Source: a virus
Length of the DNA: 48,490 bases
Reading direction: 5' to 3' (one strand)
IMG/VR virus record: IMGVR_UViG_3300030333_006863
Location: 1 to 48,490 of that record
This document shows positions 19,301 through 27,020 of this stretch, in pieces (the stretch's first letter is position 1; each line of letters begins with the position of its first letter). The position numbers and the translations under genes were made by a program. The notes under the pieces were generated by a model that saw nothing but the letters and a program-made list of their open reading frames with translations, was not told where the DNA came from and ran no database searches.

Positions 19301-22300
19301 AGCTAATATCTCAGAGGTATATTTAGATGCAAAAATTCATAATATAAGTGATTACGGACCTGCTCAAGGAAAGCCTAGGGGTAGAGAAAAGCGTCATTAT
19401 AAATCTGCAGCTGGAATTACATTAGTAATGGAATTTAGAGGCGATGGCACAGCACCTAGAGATGTATTATACGATCTTAAAAAAGGTAAAATATCAGATC
19501 CGTTAAACCCTAAAGCAAAGTTAGAAGACTATAAGGCTCTGGCTAATGCTGTTGATAAAATATTGCAAGAAATTAACATGGGAGACGGTAGGGTTTCTAC
19601 ATATAGAGATGTTTATAATATCTTAAATGGACCTGGAATGGGTAGACCAGATGGGTCACGTCCAGTAAAGCTTGGTATTATGGGGTTACCTGCTCCTAGA
19701 ACTGGTCCACATGATGCAGTTGTTATGAAGGTAAAGGGCATATTAGATAGAAAAGATGGTGGCATAATGGAGATGAATACCTATGATCTTACCATGAGAG
19801 CACAAAGAGACTTTGATACTGATAAGTTATATTTTTATATGGATACACCATTTTCTGCTATGAGAGAAGCATATAAAATTAACGGTGATGTTAAGGAAGC
19901 AAGAACTACTGAAGCATTTCAAGGTGCAGGGATGCCATTGAATCCATATAATAGACTCAGTATGGAGAATTACACTTCTAATATCAATGAGTATAGGAAG
20001 AAATTTGGTCAAGTTGTTAAGACACAACGCAAAATATCTTTCATGAAGAATTTAATTGATTTAATGGGTACTGAGCCTAATACAAAAAATATACCTATGG
20101 ATAATAAGGGTGATGTAAGATTGGTTGTTGAGCATAACGATTCTGATTTTTTACAAAGGCTTGTTTCACATACTCAAGGCGCAGTAGATATTTATGGAGA
20201 GAATGGCTTGCCACTTTATTTAGCTAATATGAAAGCCTGGCAAAGAGAAATACTATTTGGAAGCGATAAGTTTAAAAATCCAATTTTTAAATTAGTAGAT
20301 AAAAATGGTAATCGATTACCGATGGAAGAGGTGCATAAGCTTATTATTGAAAAAATTATGAATGACTATGGAAGATTGTTAAGCTATGAAGGTAATATAT
20401 GGGAGGCTGGTGAGTCTAAAAGGCCGAGATATAAAGATATGATAACTGGAATGGAATTGTTTAACCAGGAATATAGTCCAGATATTATTAATAGAAATTT
20501 TTATTATTATATAGAAAAGAAATTAAGTACAGAAGCAGCTAATGATTTTTTTGGATTCGCCAAAACAACCGAAAAAGGAATTGATCCATTTTTACAAGGC
20601 ATATCTAAAGCTATGCGTAGTCATACTGATCCATTTCTAAGATCAATGAGGGCTATTACCAGTAAAGATCAGTTTAAAGTTCGTGAAACATTCAGTCCAG
20701 ATGGTGAACATTTTAATGCTACAGTGCAAAAACTACTAGGTCGACATAGAGCAGAAATGCTTGAAACTTTTAGGCTGGAGCCGCAAACTGGTGGAGAGAG
20801 ACCTTTATATCTTGAAGGTCCAAAAGCTGAGACTTTAATTATTGATGAGATGTGGAGAGGTTTTTATAAGGAAAGGAATACTGAAAAGGCTTTAATACAG
20901 GCTAATGCTATAGAACATCAAATAAATTCAATGGAGCGCTTAGTACAAAAAGAAAGTAAAAAACCAGAAGAGATAAGGGATGATGCTTTTATTTCAATGC
21001 AGGAAGAAAATATAGCCATTAAAAGAAAAGCTCTGTCTGTATTGCTTAATAAGCTTACTGTAGAAAAAGATGCTGGATTACCTGGGCAAAAAATGAAGTA
21101 TTACAAAGCAAAAGGTAAAAAAGGTCGTAACTATATTCAAGTAAGTGGTAATAATGTGATGATCAAAGATGCTATAAAAGGCACTGAAAAGAAAGTTCAG
21201 CTTGATAAAAATGGAGGATATATCCTACAACCTAATGAGGTTGCAGTTTATAATCCTATAAAATTAAGAGCTGTGAGGGAGCATGATTTGATTGATGGTG
21301 CTGCTTGGGCAAATACAGTTCTTGGCTACTGGAGCAGGGTCACTGAAGCAGATCTGCCAAAGTTTAGAAAGTATGTAATGGAAACGAAAAATGAAATACA
21401 AAAGCTTATTTCTGAAACAATGGATAATAAGAATTTAAAAGACTGGGAAGCATATGAACATAGGGTCTTTAATGCAATGGAAAGAGGTTTAGAAAATATT
21501 CTAAAAATGACAATGGCAGAACCTGGATGGTCCTTTAAAGACGCTCAGGGTTTTCCAGGCTATGCGAAATTACCAGCAGGTAAAGAATCTTACTTAATAG
21601 ACTTTTTAATGGCTATGCTAACTCCCAAAGGATCTGGCAATCCTAATGAATTTTATTTTTCTCCTAAAACTGGTGGCTTTATGCCAGCTGTTAAAGCTCA
21701 ATCACCTGTTGTTGTTAAAGCTGTAATGCGTATGTTAGATAGTTATACTGTAACACCTCATAAAAATGAATTAATAGCTAAAATGGCACAAATACACAGA
21801 GGGTTTTATGATGCTATTGTCGCTGGGGAAGGCTATCATTCCGCATTTGATAGAATAGCAGAACAAAGTTTCGAAGGCGCATTAGTGAATACAATTAAAA
21901 ATAGAGTAATGCATAGTCCATTTATGCAGCATAAGGATTATAAAAAGTTAACTGAGTGGTTGGAACTAGGAACGGGGATGGAAGCTAAGATGGCTGAACT
22001 AATGCATCAATTATTAGTGGACAATGCTATTATTGACCCAGGTACAGTAATGAGATTAAAAGAAGAGATCATTAATAAACCTGGTGGAGAAGAAGCTTAT
22101 AAAAGCTTATTTACAGTGTCTCGTGGACAACTCTTATTCGATGGTCTCAATACAAAACAATTCAGTACTGGAAAAGGTGAAGGACAATTGGTTGGGGAAT
22201 TGACCATGGAAAGACCCGCAATTAGAAGTGATAGGATTACTGGTGTGGGTCAGAGAAAGAGAGGAACTCAAATTAGTCAATGGCTTCAAGATCAGATTGG

Positions 22301-22328
22301 CTATGAAAACAATGTAAAGTGTGATTAG
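13392..22328 (+). CDS. Giant (2978-residue) internal virion protein; candidate virion RNA polymerase
   Basis: The largest gene of the window. It has no Shine-Dalgarno site and begins 7 bases after the previous stop, so it may be translated by reinitiation. Residues 111-140 (RVGGGIGGALGFLAPMGW and following) and about 300-330 are Gly-rich and hydrophobic, like membrane-active parts of ejection proteins. Most of the rest is helical. Around residues 2075-2165 is a beta-rich stretch with a MGLPAPRTGPHDAVVMK segment and then R-D2140-F-D2142-T-D2144-K, resembling the DFDGD metal-binding loop of two-barrel RNA polymerases and the DxDxD loop of crAss-type virion polymerases. No T7-type polymerase motifs were seen. 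Virion location is well supported by context; polymerase activity is a hypothesis. Confidence 0.6.
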   Translation: MALDLYKKEQIRSMFLAQGRYVTDAQIEEYYNKAQATQATQPEEPELWDPKEPTLASAYNDESTLEQALEATANLVWGGLDTALLGLPGLAWKGIDKESYEASMADLNDNALARVGGGIGGALGFLAPMGWSGRLLSYGARGLRGARQAKALKTGATTIDKIKAPTTEAIQTAAGSSLFKSAQKRASDLGTLTKDEAIEIAKRVSDDTIGFSLTGKKWWQKVFQGGPGYQMEHGLSSVNRFKELMKFQMSDRLAAELAESGVKLTNKQILKMSDDLVDMLGKKSFNTIDAMIQGSYMGRMHPALFNLLGGVVQEGIQFGLVGTAMDAVQYIKGDLDLNERSFADRVLHHVALGGVLGTVKFIPGGAKTPIWKNFVEASSFMTKKLNDKVGKMGLEELKAFGLVKMRNDRSSIFSITKNGKTINLTRKDLRPESTTIGNENIQSLRKTIQDHNTMLAKSLRGPYWTKFAANTRKDLVGSFVRMSVGAASMNYEAINAGAFEGLEDAEVAFHLALGAFMTKKHKPLFKDTAPRQGIHFGERDYHYFSDMTDVSNAIAKNSRYINNIGSLIKQFDGNTYTDWVNKYPIKDVERMIKVLKDNDIIYDSLDGEVTAKQITPVPHRELMDLLGPISAIMTSRGLRINPNATKEMQVKVLDIIKNMTSEELTSGDHIRKLDSRANVLQSVLAGSQRSIQKFQNDAYKLFDDMYKIITDGEYSITPEGEMFVFNLKHEHLDLNEQQSQTIAKFLELKENLRQENIIKLREIEHGKEAGLQHEVTMEMINKMEEFINRYERNLGAEILGEGWNAPADINDKMLWSLVNEVNHQRNVVNVFSIMNGEAITGVNEVDAKEIQSLIKQVLSHRDNFNNEIMVDNALKIDLIFDEGISITPQQQQALQSFIQDLWSINATVKAPTDIRRVEVPVSKVLALKEKLVNNGMPDHEIHMLDSRMANWVEKAVQHGIERATLGADMEPIIGVALKQLMKNGLIQTTTDSKNRGVRLVAPNKITVEQVERIIPNLTQKEKQAYVDAYTRVMDSIGKKLVARRDDFNITMLTAEQLSSITTADKMLDKNRYITDSEAKENIILEAIERTNVRRNVLQDQLKDPTIEDSAASQIRDLLNFETSKYQQLNEIHQAWRAAFAGGQEMTRAAAYLEFAGTTRNKDGKNIFDLIRDIEKSEDPFHKFTEDIKQLQNIIAEKVNERPSGKSWDERRNDFLIAEEQREIEGVLPDNRKHTNPDLFFEKYGIDKNDIFSVGEKYYRSTFETNAEALYELYNEVVVTQNQSREVFIDRVMELAGTNRAEASAELRNDVMVLSNLMDRRFKIKRLTVNQTSGTGVFENTEISKGFLTDIWTEIFSGINAPMLILDSGYTKNGKIQNIFTSPNGLNELTQILYGNEFFATLNQGENRYISSLKRGTAKPVELGQEVWHTVDIAETYLKGAMYPVVVDENITVLIPEAHISHIKKPFMRWFEKIEKDPYTKKAIDKLPQAKELINELRNYYEIFKNGNGTPDSFVKDGQRWQESVHDAIFTIFNSMYGERIDGDWLQDAYTNGPGQRKHFKYKRLAQNQGYSRNSIARRETAKAIFGEGTGSSKYEKILIEKYADREINNIFVVNDGVNSEMGSAANQLITDNRSVAEHRLERMLERGDITKEDYKENLRLLENASSINAEAVNGMTPVRREYLDFLLLQNGDADLIGKSAGQKPVGLTSYTDSKGVVHVLYNKTHYFYDSRLDKFFELNPDIDMIAFTSGAKKAKIIDPNQSLENQLKPYEAIPVIGDLIKDKDGVERQVTIYDMLNSLNTNDSKRSIMPVRADQSLSGTVYGEHHNAKILKQFSNWTSPEVQRDLYKYARQDMIEQFSEINMKFYNPENMALASAEARSFMRTEGNKDGTIAVQTENASTEAIWIENSGIPFSISGNLYDAIIKKRYVDQAGIFDGFTDAGGSAILRGNMAMDLDIPVYKGNVQIKLGEANISEVYLDAKIHNISDYGPAQGKPRGREKRHYKSAAGITLVMEFRGDGTAPRDVLYDLKKGKISDPLNPKAKLEDYKALANAVDKILQEINMGDGRVSTYRDVYNILNGPGMGRPDGSRPVKLGIMGLPAPRTGPHDAVVMKVKGILDRKDGGIMEMNTYDLTMRAQRDFDTDKLYFYMDTPFSAMREAYKINGDVKEARTTEAFQGAGMPLNPYNRLSMENYTSNINEYRKKFGQVVKTQRKISFMKNLIDLMGTEPNTKNIPMDNKGDVRLVVEHNDSDFLQRLVSHTQGAVDIYGENGLPLYLANMKAWQREILFGSDKFKNPIFKLVDKNGNRLPMEEVHKLIIEKIMNDYGRLLSYEGNIWEAGESKRPRYKDMITGMELFNQEYSPDIINRNFYYYIEKKLSTEAANDFFGFAKTTEKGIDPFLQGISKAMRSHTDPFLRSMRAITSKDQFKVRETFSPDGEHFNATVQKLLGRHRAEMLETFRLEPQTGGERPLYLEGPKAETLIIDEMWRGFYKERNTEKALIQANAIEHQINSMERLVQKESKKPEEIRDDAFISMQEENIAIKRKALSVLLNKLTVEKDAGLPGQKMKYYKAKGKKGRNYIQVSGNNVMIKDAIKGTEKKVQLDKNGGYILQPNEVAVYNPIKLRAVREHDLIDGAAWANTVLGYWSRVTEADLPKFRKYVMETKNEIQKLISETMDNKNLKDWEAYEHRVFNAMERGLENILKMTMAEPGWSFKDAQGFPGYAKLPAGKESYLIDFLMAMLTPKGSGNPNEFYFSPKTGGFMPAVKAQSPVVVKAVMRMLDSYTVTPHKNELIAKMAQIHRGFYDAIVAGEGYHSAFDRIAEQSFEGALVNTIKNRVMHSPFMQHKDYKKLTEWLELGTGMEAKMAELMHQLLVDNAIIDPGTVMRLKEEIINKPGGEEAYKSLFTVSRGQLLFDGLNTKQFSTGKGEGQLVGELTMERPAIRSDRITGVGQRKRGTQISQWLQDQIGYENNVKCD

Positions 22329-22336
22329 GGGGTTGT

Positions 22337-24991
22337 ATGGCATGTTTAGCTGATTCGCCATTATGGCACGAAACAAATAAAGCAGAAAAGATGTGGCAAG
22401 AGTCTAAATCAATTAAAAGATTTAACTTATCAGATGATTTGCATGCATTTAAAAGCTTATTTGAAGCCACAACTGGTAAATTATTAGAAGCTGGTGAAAA
22501 TATCACAGAAATAGATATGAGGAAATTCCAGCAAGGTATAGTTGAATTAAATAAGGACTTAAGAAATCCTGGGGTTCTTGGCAACAAATTTCTTCGAGCA
22601 TTCATACCAGGTTTTGCCAAGGCTAGATGGTCACCCACCACAAAAGAATTTTGGAATAGACTAGTAGAGGGCAATGAGTTTAGGGCGAATAACACAAATG
22701 TAATGATGGCCAATTATAATAATATGATCAAATCCTTAAAGCAAGCTATGTTAGAATTTGATGGAATGGGCACGGTACAAGATAAAACAGCTCCTAGATT
22801 TGCAATTACTAGCGATCAAAGGGCTCGTAAGAAGATCATTAATGAAAAATTTAGCAAACTATCAAAGTTAGAAAAAGATCTTGTAATTAAGATGAAGAAT
22901 GGTGATCCAATTGGACATACAAAAGAATTAGAAGCATTATTTCATTTCTTAGAAAATGACGGTTCTGTCTTTAATGATTTTATCGAAAGAGTTGAATCTA
23001 AAACAGATCGTGGATTAAGATATAAATATAGAGATCAACTTGGGTCTAGAGAGAATTATATAAATAGGATCAACAAAGCAGCTACTGAATGGGCAAGTAT
23101 ACAAGAGATTTCTAAAAAACATTTGGTGAGAGGTCTAAGCAATGTTAAAGAAACTATAAAATTAAAATATGGTAGATTAAGTAATACAGCTCAAAAACTT
23201 ATTGATGAATATACCGCTGTTGAGAAAAATTTAGAATCAGTAGAGGGTGGGTATATACCTCATTTTGTTATGGATATTATGGGTCAAACGATGACTCTTC
23301 CAGAGGCATTAGGTAAGGTAACAACTACTAAGGAAGTAGAAACTATTCTCGCTAAGCATGTAGCAGAGGTTCAAGATATTAATGTGGGGTTAACACAAAG
23401 ATTGAAAAAAAGATCTAAAGAAGATAATGAATATTTTTCAAGAAATCCGATGCTATATGCTCATAAGTATATAGAGCAGGTAGCTTCATTTAATCACAGC
23501 TCTCATATTAATAGAGCTTATGTACAAGGATTGAAGGACATAACTGAGGTTATACTGCGTAATCCAAATACAAAGGAAGCTCAAGCAGCTGAGGTTTATT
23601 CAGATGTATTAAGATCAATGTATGATAAGGCTGTATCTACTCAAAGAGTTGAAGATGCAGGTACAAAAGAGAATCTTACTAGAATTCTTACTTCATTGCA
23701 GTTCACTTCAAAATTAGGGTGGTCAACAAGAGGTGCGCTAAGAAATTCAACTCAACAATTGTTAAATAGAGTTTATTGGAATGTATTAGCTCAATCTAGG
23801 GCAGAAAAAGAATACAGTGAAAATTCTATTTATAAAGCAGGCCTGGATAAGCAAATGGCAGAAAAGGGATTAATGTTTCTTGATATTGCATCCATTACAG
23901 AAGGCGCACTTGCAAATACAGATCTTCTTGCTTATGGCATTGATTTAGATAAAGGTATTCTTACATTTAGAGATCAAAAAAATATCTTAGAAACTATAGC
24001 TCAAAAATCTAGTAAAGTAGCAGAGCATTCAGCTGTATTTACAAGACGTGCTGAAAATTATAATAGAAGAAGTACTTTTAAGACTGCTTACCATCAACGA
24101 TATTTACAATTAAAGAACTTAACTAAATACGCTAATGCAGAATTTGATTCAAATATCAGAGCTCAAATGGAAGCTGCTGCTGGAACATATGCTAGTCGGA
24201 TGACTAATTTACTTCATTTTGAATATTCGAAATTTGGGAAGTCTGATATATTAGCAAGTAAGACAGGATCTGTTTTAGGCCAATTTCAACATTATGCTTT
24301 TTCATTTGCTGATCTACAATTTAAATTAGTTAAAGATTGGAATAGGGCTAGAAAAGCTGGTGATTGGACTGGAGAAGAATTTGCTCGGATCTATCGAATG
24401 GCATTGTTGCATAGTTTTACAAATATTATATCGGGACTTTCTGATATTGATTTTACAAGTTATATAAATAATGATACATTAGATAGAGTAGTTCAGTTAG
24501 CTACATTTCTTACAGGCGATGAAGAAGCAAGTAAGGATGCTTTTTACGGCAAAGGACTTGTAGGTGCATCTGGAATAGTTCCACTAAATGATGCAGTTGA
24601 AATATTAAATCTAGGTGTTGCTGCAGGATATTGGGATATGCTTGCAGATGAAGATAGTACTATAGCATGGTTAACTGGAATGCGTGAGTATGAAAAGATC
24701 GATGATCTTGAATTCGCTAAGGAAGTTGCTGGTATGGGTAGCATTCAATTAGAAAGAACATTAAGAAAAAGCTTACTACCTTTATTTAATTCCATGGCAG
24801 GAGGTGATGAATTTAGTTTATCTGCAGCATTAAGAGCAGAGTTTGGGCTTTACCCAGGCACAACATCTCTTGGGATTAAAACACGGGATATGTCAAAAAG
24901 AATGGATGAATTACGACAAGGTAAAAAACCTGTTGGTAAATTGTCTGAGAGGAACAGAAGAAAAGCTCTGAGTGCAATAGCTAATTTATAG
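22337..24991 (+). CDS. Large helical internal virion protein
   Basis: 884 residues, start chosen at the ATG with AGGGGG 5 bases upstream, 8 bases after the giant gene's stop. The sequence is predominantly long helices with many Lys and Glu; hydrophobic stretches near residues 700-770 (MALLHSFTNIISGLSDIDF) could be membrane-seeking. It is the last gene of the rightward late block, before a strong terminator, and probably works with the giant protein during genome ejection. No enzymatic motif recognised. Confidence 0.6.
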   Translation: MACLADSPLWHETNKAEKMWQESKSIKRFNLSDDLHAFKSLFEATTGKLLEAGENITEIDMRKFQQGIVELNKDLRNPGVLGNKFLRAFIPGFAKARWSPTTKEFWNRLVEGNEFRANNTNVMMANYNNMIKSLKQAMLEFDGMGTVQDKTAPRFAITSDQRARKKIINEKFSKLSKLEKDLVIKMKNGDPIGHTKELEALFHFLENDGSVFNDFIERVESKTDRGLRYKYRDQLGSRENYINRINKAATEWASIQEISKKHLVRGLSNVKETIKLKYGRLSNTAQKLIDEYTAVEKNLESVEGGYIPHFVMDIMGQTMTLPEALGKVTTTKEVETILAKHVAEVQDINVGLTQRLKKRSKEDNEYFSRNPMLYAHKYIEQVASFNHSSHINRAYVQGLKDITEVILRNPNTKEAQAAEVYSDVLRSMYDKAVSTQRVEDAGTKENLTRILTSLQFTSKLGWSTRGALRNSTQQLLNRVYWNVLAQSRAEKEYSENSIYKAGLDKQMAEKGLMFLDIASITEGALANTDLLAYGIDLDKGILTFRDQKNILETIAQKSSKVAEHSAVFTRRAENYNRRSTFKTAYHQRYLQLKNLTKYANAEFDSNIRAQMEAAAGTYASRMTNLLHFEYSKFGKSDILASKTGSVLGQFQHYAFSFADLQFKLVKDWNRARKAGDWTGEEFARIYRMALLHSFTNIISGLSDIDFTSYINNDTLDRVVQLATFLTGDEEASKDAFYGKGLVGASGIVPLNDAVEILNLGVAAGYWDMLADEDSTIAWLTGMREYEKIDDLEFAKEVAGMGSIQLERTLRKSLLPLFNSMAGGDEFSLSAALRAEFGLYPGTTSLGIKTRDMSKRMDELRQGKKPVGKLSERNRRKALSAIANL

Positions 24992-24992
24992 A

Positions 24993-25023
24993 GGGGGATA
25001 TTATAGTTATCCCCCTTCTTTTT
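24993..25023 (+). terminator. Intrinsic terminator ending the late block
   Basis: GGGGGAT (24993-24999) and ATCCCCC (25009-25015) form a perfect 7-bp stem with a 9-base loop, followed by TTCTTTTT. It lies 2 bases after the late operon and a few bases from the convergent minus-strand genes. Confidence 0.9.
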
Positions 25024-25026
25024 AAA

Positions 25027-25245
25027 TTAATCAGCGTATATTTTATTTTCTTTTTTTATTGTATTACTAAGATCCATTATTTTAGATAGTATTGTATCTA
25101 TATTTAACGATAGATTGATCAAGCTTTTTTCTAATTCAGATAGATCTTCTAGTGTAAACTTTTTTTCTCTTCCTAATATTTTACCACATAAATAATCAAT
25201 ATTGTTAATTGAATTATTAAATTCCCTACTTAAGTTTTTTTTCAT
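25027..25245 (-). CDS. Small helical protein, unknown function
   Basis: 72 residues; last gene of the minus-strand operon, overlapping the end of the nuclease-like gene by 20 bases. The sequence is Asn/Lys/Leu-rich and fully helical, with a heptad-like pattern in residues 30-65, suggesting a short coiled coil. No motif. It stops just before the convergent late terminator. Confidence 0.5.
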   Translation of the reverse strand: MKKNLSREFNNSINNIDYLCGKILGREKKFTLEDLSELEKSLINLSLNIDTILSKIMDLSNTIKKENKIYAD

Positions 25246-25552
25246 ATTTCTTTACCTTTAATAATAATTCTAAATAATCTTCATAAGGCATTACCACTAA
25301 TGGCATTCCCCTGTCTTCTTTAATTAATTGAATGTCTACATTTTCATTAGGTATCATCCATTCTGCAATTTTAGCTCTACATTTACATTGAACTTTAATT
25401 GTATTATCGATTAAAACATCAACTTCTTCATGGTGGCCTAGGGCAGCTCCATTACTGCCCCAAGCTCTTTTTGCTGGGATTCCAGCTTCTTTTGTTAACT
25501 TAACCACTAGACGCTCAAATCTATTACCTTTTTGCTTACTCTTGTTGCTCAT
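25226..25552 (-). CDS. PD-(D/E)XK-type nuclease / Holliday junction resolvase-like protein
   Basis: 108 residues. The layout KQKGNRFERLVVKLTKEAG, then KRAWGSNG, then HEEVDVLI and KVQCKCR matches small resolvase-like nucleases of marine phages: an N-terminal helix with Glu14, a metal-binding Asp (D45 in EVDVL) and a following Q/E-x-K (Q54-C-K56). These enzymes cleave branched DNA to allow packaging. The canonical (D/E)XK acid is replaced by Gln here, as in some such families. It lies in the replication operon with ATGA coupling to the upstream gene. The general nuclease class is fairly secure; junction resolution is inferred. Confidence 0.65.
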   Translation of the reverse strand: MSNKSKQKGNRFERLVVKLTKEAGIPAKRAWGSNGAALGHHEEVDVLIDNTIKVQCKCRAKIAEWMIPNENVDIQLIKEDRGMPLVVMPYEDYLELLLKVKKYEKKLK

Positions 25553-25935
25553 ATTGGTATTGTCCCGAATTCTTCTACTTTTTCTATTATTTCTTCTCTT
25601 AGAGTATCTTCTTCATAAAATGGATCTTTTTCTTCCTCAGGAGATGATTGATTTTCTATCGGACCGTATATTAATTGACACATAAATTCATAATCAATCT
25701 TTTCATCAGAAGATATAATATCATCACAATTATTTTTTTTCATGAGATATTTTAAAGATTCACGATACCATTCAGATGTTCTTTGATACATATAAATTCT
25801 TTTTATATCAGAAAATATATGAAATAAATATAGAATTTCAAATTCTGGGTTTTTATTATTTTTGATAATATCTTGAACTTTATCTAATAATCCATTCCAA
25901 TATTTAAAAGATTTTCTTTTTTCTATTTTGTTCAA
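25549..25935 (-). CDS. Helical protein of unknown function (TTG start)
   Basis: 128 residues beginning at TTG in a TTGA overlap with the preceding stop; AAGGA lies 8 bases upstream, so the TTG is credible. The first 85 residues are basic and helical with several Trp/Tyr; the C-terminal 45 residues are very acidic (EEEKDPFYEEDTLREEIIEKVEE). It resembles nothing I can name. Its place between small replication-operon genes suggests an accessory role. Confidence 0.5.
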   Translation of the reverse strand: MNKIEKRKSFKYWNGLLDKVQDIIKNNKNPEFEILYLFHIFSDIKRIYMYQRTSEWYRESLKYLMKKNNCDDIISSDEKIDYEFMCQLIYGPIENQSSPEEEKDPFYEEDTLREEIIEKVEEFGTIPI

Positions 25936-26129
25936 AATAATTCCTTATTTATTGGTTGTTCTTCTAATGCTTTTTTTGCAATATTTTTTAAATGACATAA
26001 TTCATGCGAATTAGAAGATGCTTTAGAGATTATTTTTAAAGCTTGTTGATATTTACTCATTGTAGACTCTAGATCTAATAATAATTCATTCCATGTAATA
26101 TCACTATTTTTTCTTTTTGTCAATTGCAT
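25932..26129 (-). CDS. Small helical protein, unknown function
   Basis: 65 residues with GAGGAG 7 bases before the ATG; overlaps the 3' end of the preceding small membrane gene by 26 bases. Helical, with a single Cys and a basic N-terminus (QLTKRKNSD). No motif. Part of the compact leftward operon of short genes. Confidence 0.5.
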   Translation of the reverse strand: MQLTKRKNSDITWNELLLDLESTMSKYQQALKIISKASSNSHELCHLKNIAKKALEEQPINKELF

Positions 26130-26262
26130 CTTTTAACTCCTCAACTTTATTAGATATATACCATCTCATTAAAAAATGAGTAAAGAAGATAGCAACTCCT
26201 ATCCATACGACTTGAAAAACATCAAATGCATTTTCTTGCAATGATTCTATCCAAAATTTCAT
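26104..26262 (-). CDS. Small single-pass membrane protein
   Basis: 52 residues, below the usual ORF length cutoffs. MKFWIESLQENAFD leads into a hydrophobic helix (about residues 15-33, VFQVVWIGVAIFFTHFL) and then a charged, Lys-rich tail ending in KKKK. AAGGAT precedes the ATG. One transmembrane segment with a positive C-terminus suggests a membrane-anchored peptide with a cytoplasmic tail. It could be a holin-like or superinfection-exclusion protein; nothing decides. Confidence 0.55.
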   Translation of the reverse strand: MKFWIESLQENAFDVFQVVWIGVAIFFTHFLMRWYISNKVEELKDAIDKKKK

Positions 26263-26263
26263 T

Positions 26264-26587
26264 TTATTTATCCTTTTTCTTGTATTTTTGTAACATTGCT
26301 ACCATTAATAGCAAATAATTAATAATATCGCTTATACGGCCTTCAATAGGTTCACTGTACTCTTTACCTGCTTTAAAGTAGCTTTTAAGGCTAGAAAGGT
26401 GTTTATAGAGGTAAACAGATAGTACTTGCAATGGTTCTAGGTTAACAGATTGAGCAATATTCTCAAAATTCCATAAAACATTATCATTTTGATTGCCTTC
26501 TGTGTATTCAATTCTTTTTAAATCGGACATTTCCAATGTCTCTTTTAAAAACTTATTTCTTAATTGTCTGTATTCTTCTGATGTCAT
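26264..26587 (-). CDS. Nucleotide-pyrophosphatase-like helical protein
   Basis: 107 residues, all helical. The pattern WNFENIAQSVNLEPLQVLSVYLYKHL, then YSEPIEGRISDIINYLLLMVAML, is that of small phage proteins related to the all-alpha NTP pyrophosphatase (MazG) superfamily and nucleotide-modification-associated proteins, where an acidic patch and a C-terminal D-x-x-N-Y binds metal and nucleotide. Such enzymes trim the nucleotide pool. The Shine-Dalgarno AAAGGA lies inside the end of the upstream 34-residue gene. Family assignment is from pattern recognition only. Confidence 0.45.
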   Translation of the reverse strand: MTSEEYRQLRNKFLKETLEMSDLKRIEYTEGNQNDNVLWNFENIAQSVNLEPLQVLSVYLYKHLSSLKSYFKAGKEYSEPIEGRISDIINYLLLMVAMLQKYKKKDK

Positions 26588-26589
26588 TA

Positions 26590-26694
26590 TTATTCCTTTG
26601 GGTATTTAAGATCACAGGCACTGCATACCCATATGCCGTCATCTTTTTTTATGTCTTCTTTTTCTTGTTCACATAGATCACATATTTTTTTCAT
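26590..26694 (-). CDS. 34-residue CxxC...CxxC zinc protein
   Basis: A very short gene (MKKICDLCEQEKEDIKKDDG and following) with AAGGA before the ATG. Cys5-x2-Cys8 and Cys24-x2-Cys27 form one treble-clef or zinc-knuckle site. Single zinc-finger micro-proteins of this kind are common in phages and often bind nucleic acid or host proteins. It lies immediately upstream of the pyrophosphatase-like gene and immediately downstream of the structured RNA array. Confidence 0.65.
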   Translation of the reverse strand: MKKICDLCEQEKEDIKKDDGIWVCSACDLKYPKE

Positions 26695-26710
26695 ATTAAT
26701 TCCTTAAAAT

Positions 26711-26765
26711 TTGGGCTAGCTCGCTTACGGAGTTGAATATTGGTCGACCTAACTAACTAGCCCAA
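26711..26765 (-). ncRNA. Structured RNA element A
   Basis: TTGGGCTAG (26711-26719) pairs perfectly with CTAGCCCAA (26757-26765), a 9-bp closing stem around 37 bases that include the palindrome GGTCGACC. It is separated from element B by four A/T bases. Strand inferred from flanking minus-strand genes. Confidence 0.5.
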
Positions 26766-26769
26766 TTAA

Positions 26770-26848
26770 AGGTGGAACATGGCTCAGCTCGCTGTTCTTA
26801 TGGGTAGCTCCCAGCCTGACCATTTACGCTCTGGGTACACGCCCACCT
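26770..26848 (-). ncRNA. Structured RNA element B
   Basis: AGGTGG (26770-26775) pairs with CCACCT (26843-26848), enclosing 67 bases with an internal GGCT/AGCC plus AGCT/AGCT stem. Size 79 bases, tRNA-like in length, but no T-arm or anticodon arm could be built. Shares GCGAGCT with element A (minus strand). Confidence 0.45.
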
Positions 26849-26856
26849 ATATTAAT

Positions 26857-26934
26857 TTCAAGCACTACCGTTGCCCCACGCGGCAATTGTAACGGCTTTT
26901 ACGGGATCCCCTGTGGTTCTAACTAGTGCTTGAA
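26857..26934 (-). ncRNA. Structured RNA element C
   Basis: An 11-bp perfect closing stem, TTCAAGCACTA (26857-26867) with TAGTGCTTGAA (26924-26934). Inside are TTGCC/GGCAA (26871-26875 and 26882-26886) or, alternatively, CCGTT/AACGG, and a GGGATCCC palindrome. Markedly more GC-rich than the surrounding genes. Flanked by A/T-only linkers. Confidence 0.55.
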
Positions 26935-26950
26935 TGTTTTTTCCTCTCAC

Positions 26951-27018
26951 AATAGGTGCCATGGTACTTATCTAAAATACCTATTGATCAATTAAATGAG
27001 CTCTTTTTCAGGCAAGAG
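26951..27018 (-). ncRNA. Structured RNA elements D and E
   Basis: D: AATAGGT (26951-26957) with ACCTATT (26979-26985), 7 bp and a 21-base loop. E: CTCTT (27001-27005) with AAGAG (27014-27018). Both lie between elements C and F in the same gene-free stretch. These are smaller and could be processing hairpins rather than independent RNAs. Confidence 0.35.
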
Positions 27019-27020
27019 GA

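Noticed and set aside
13392-22328. T7/N4-type single-subunit RNA polymerase in the giant protein
   Set aside because: No motif A/B/C pattern of that family was found; only the two-barrel DFDxD-like motif is present.
22273-22713. 146-residue minus-strand frame across the junction of two virion genes
   Set aside because: Opposes two well-supported plus-strand genes with good starts and has no motif.
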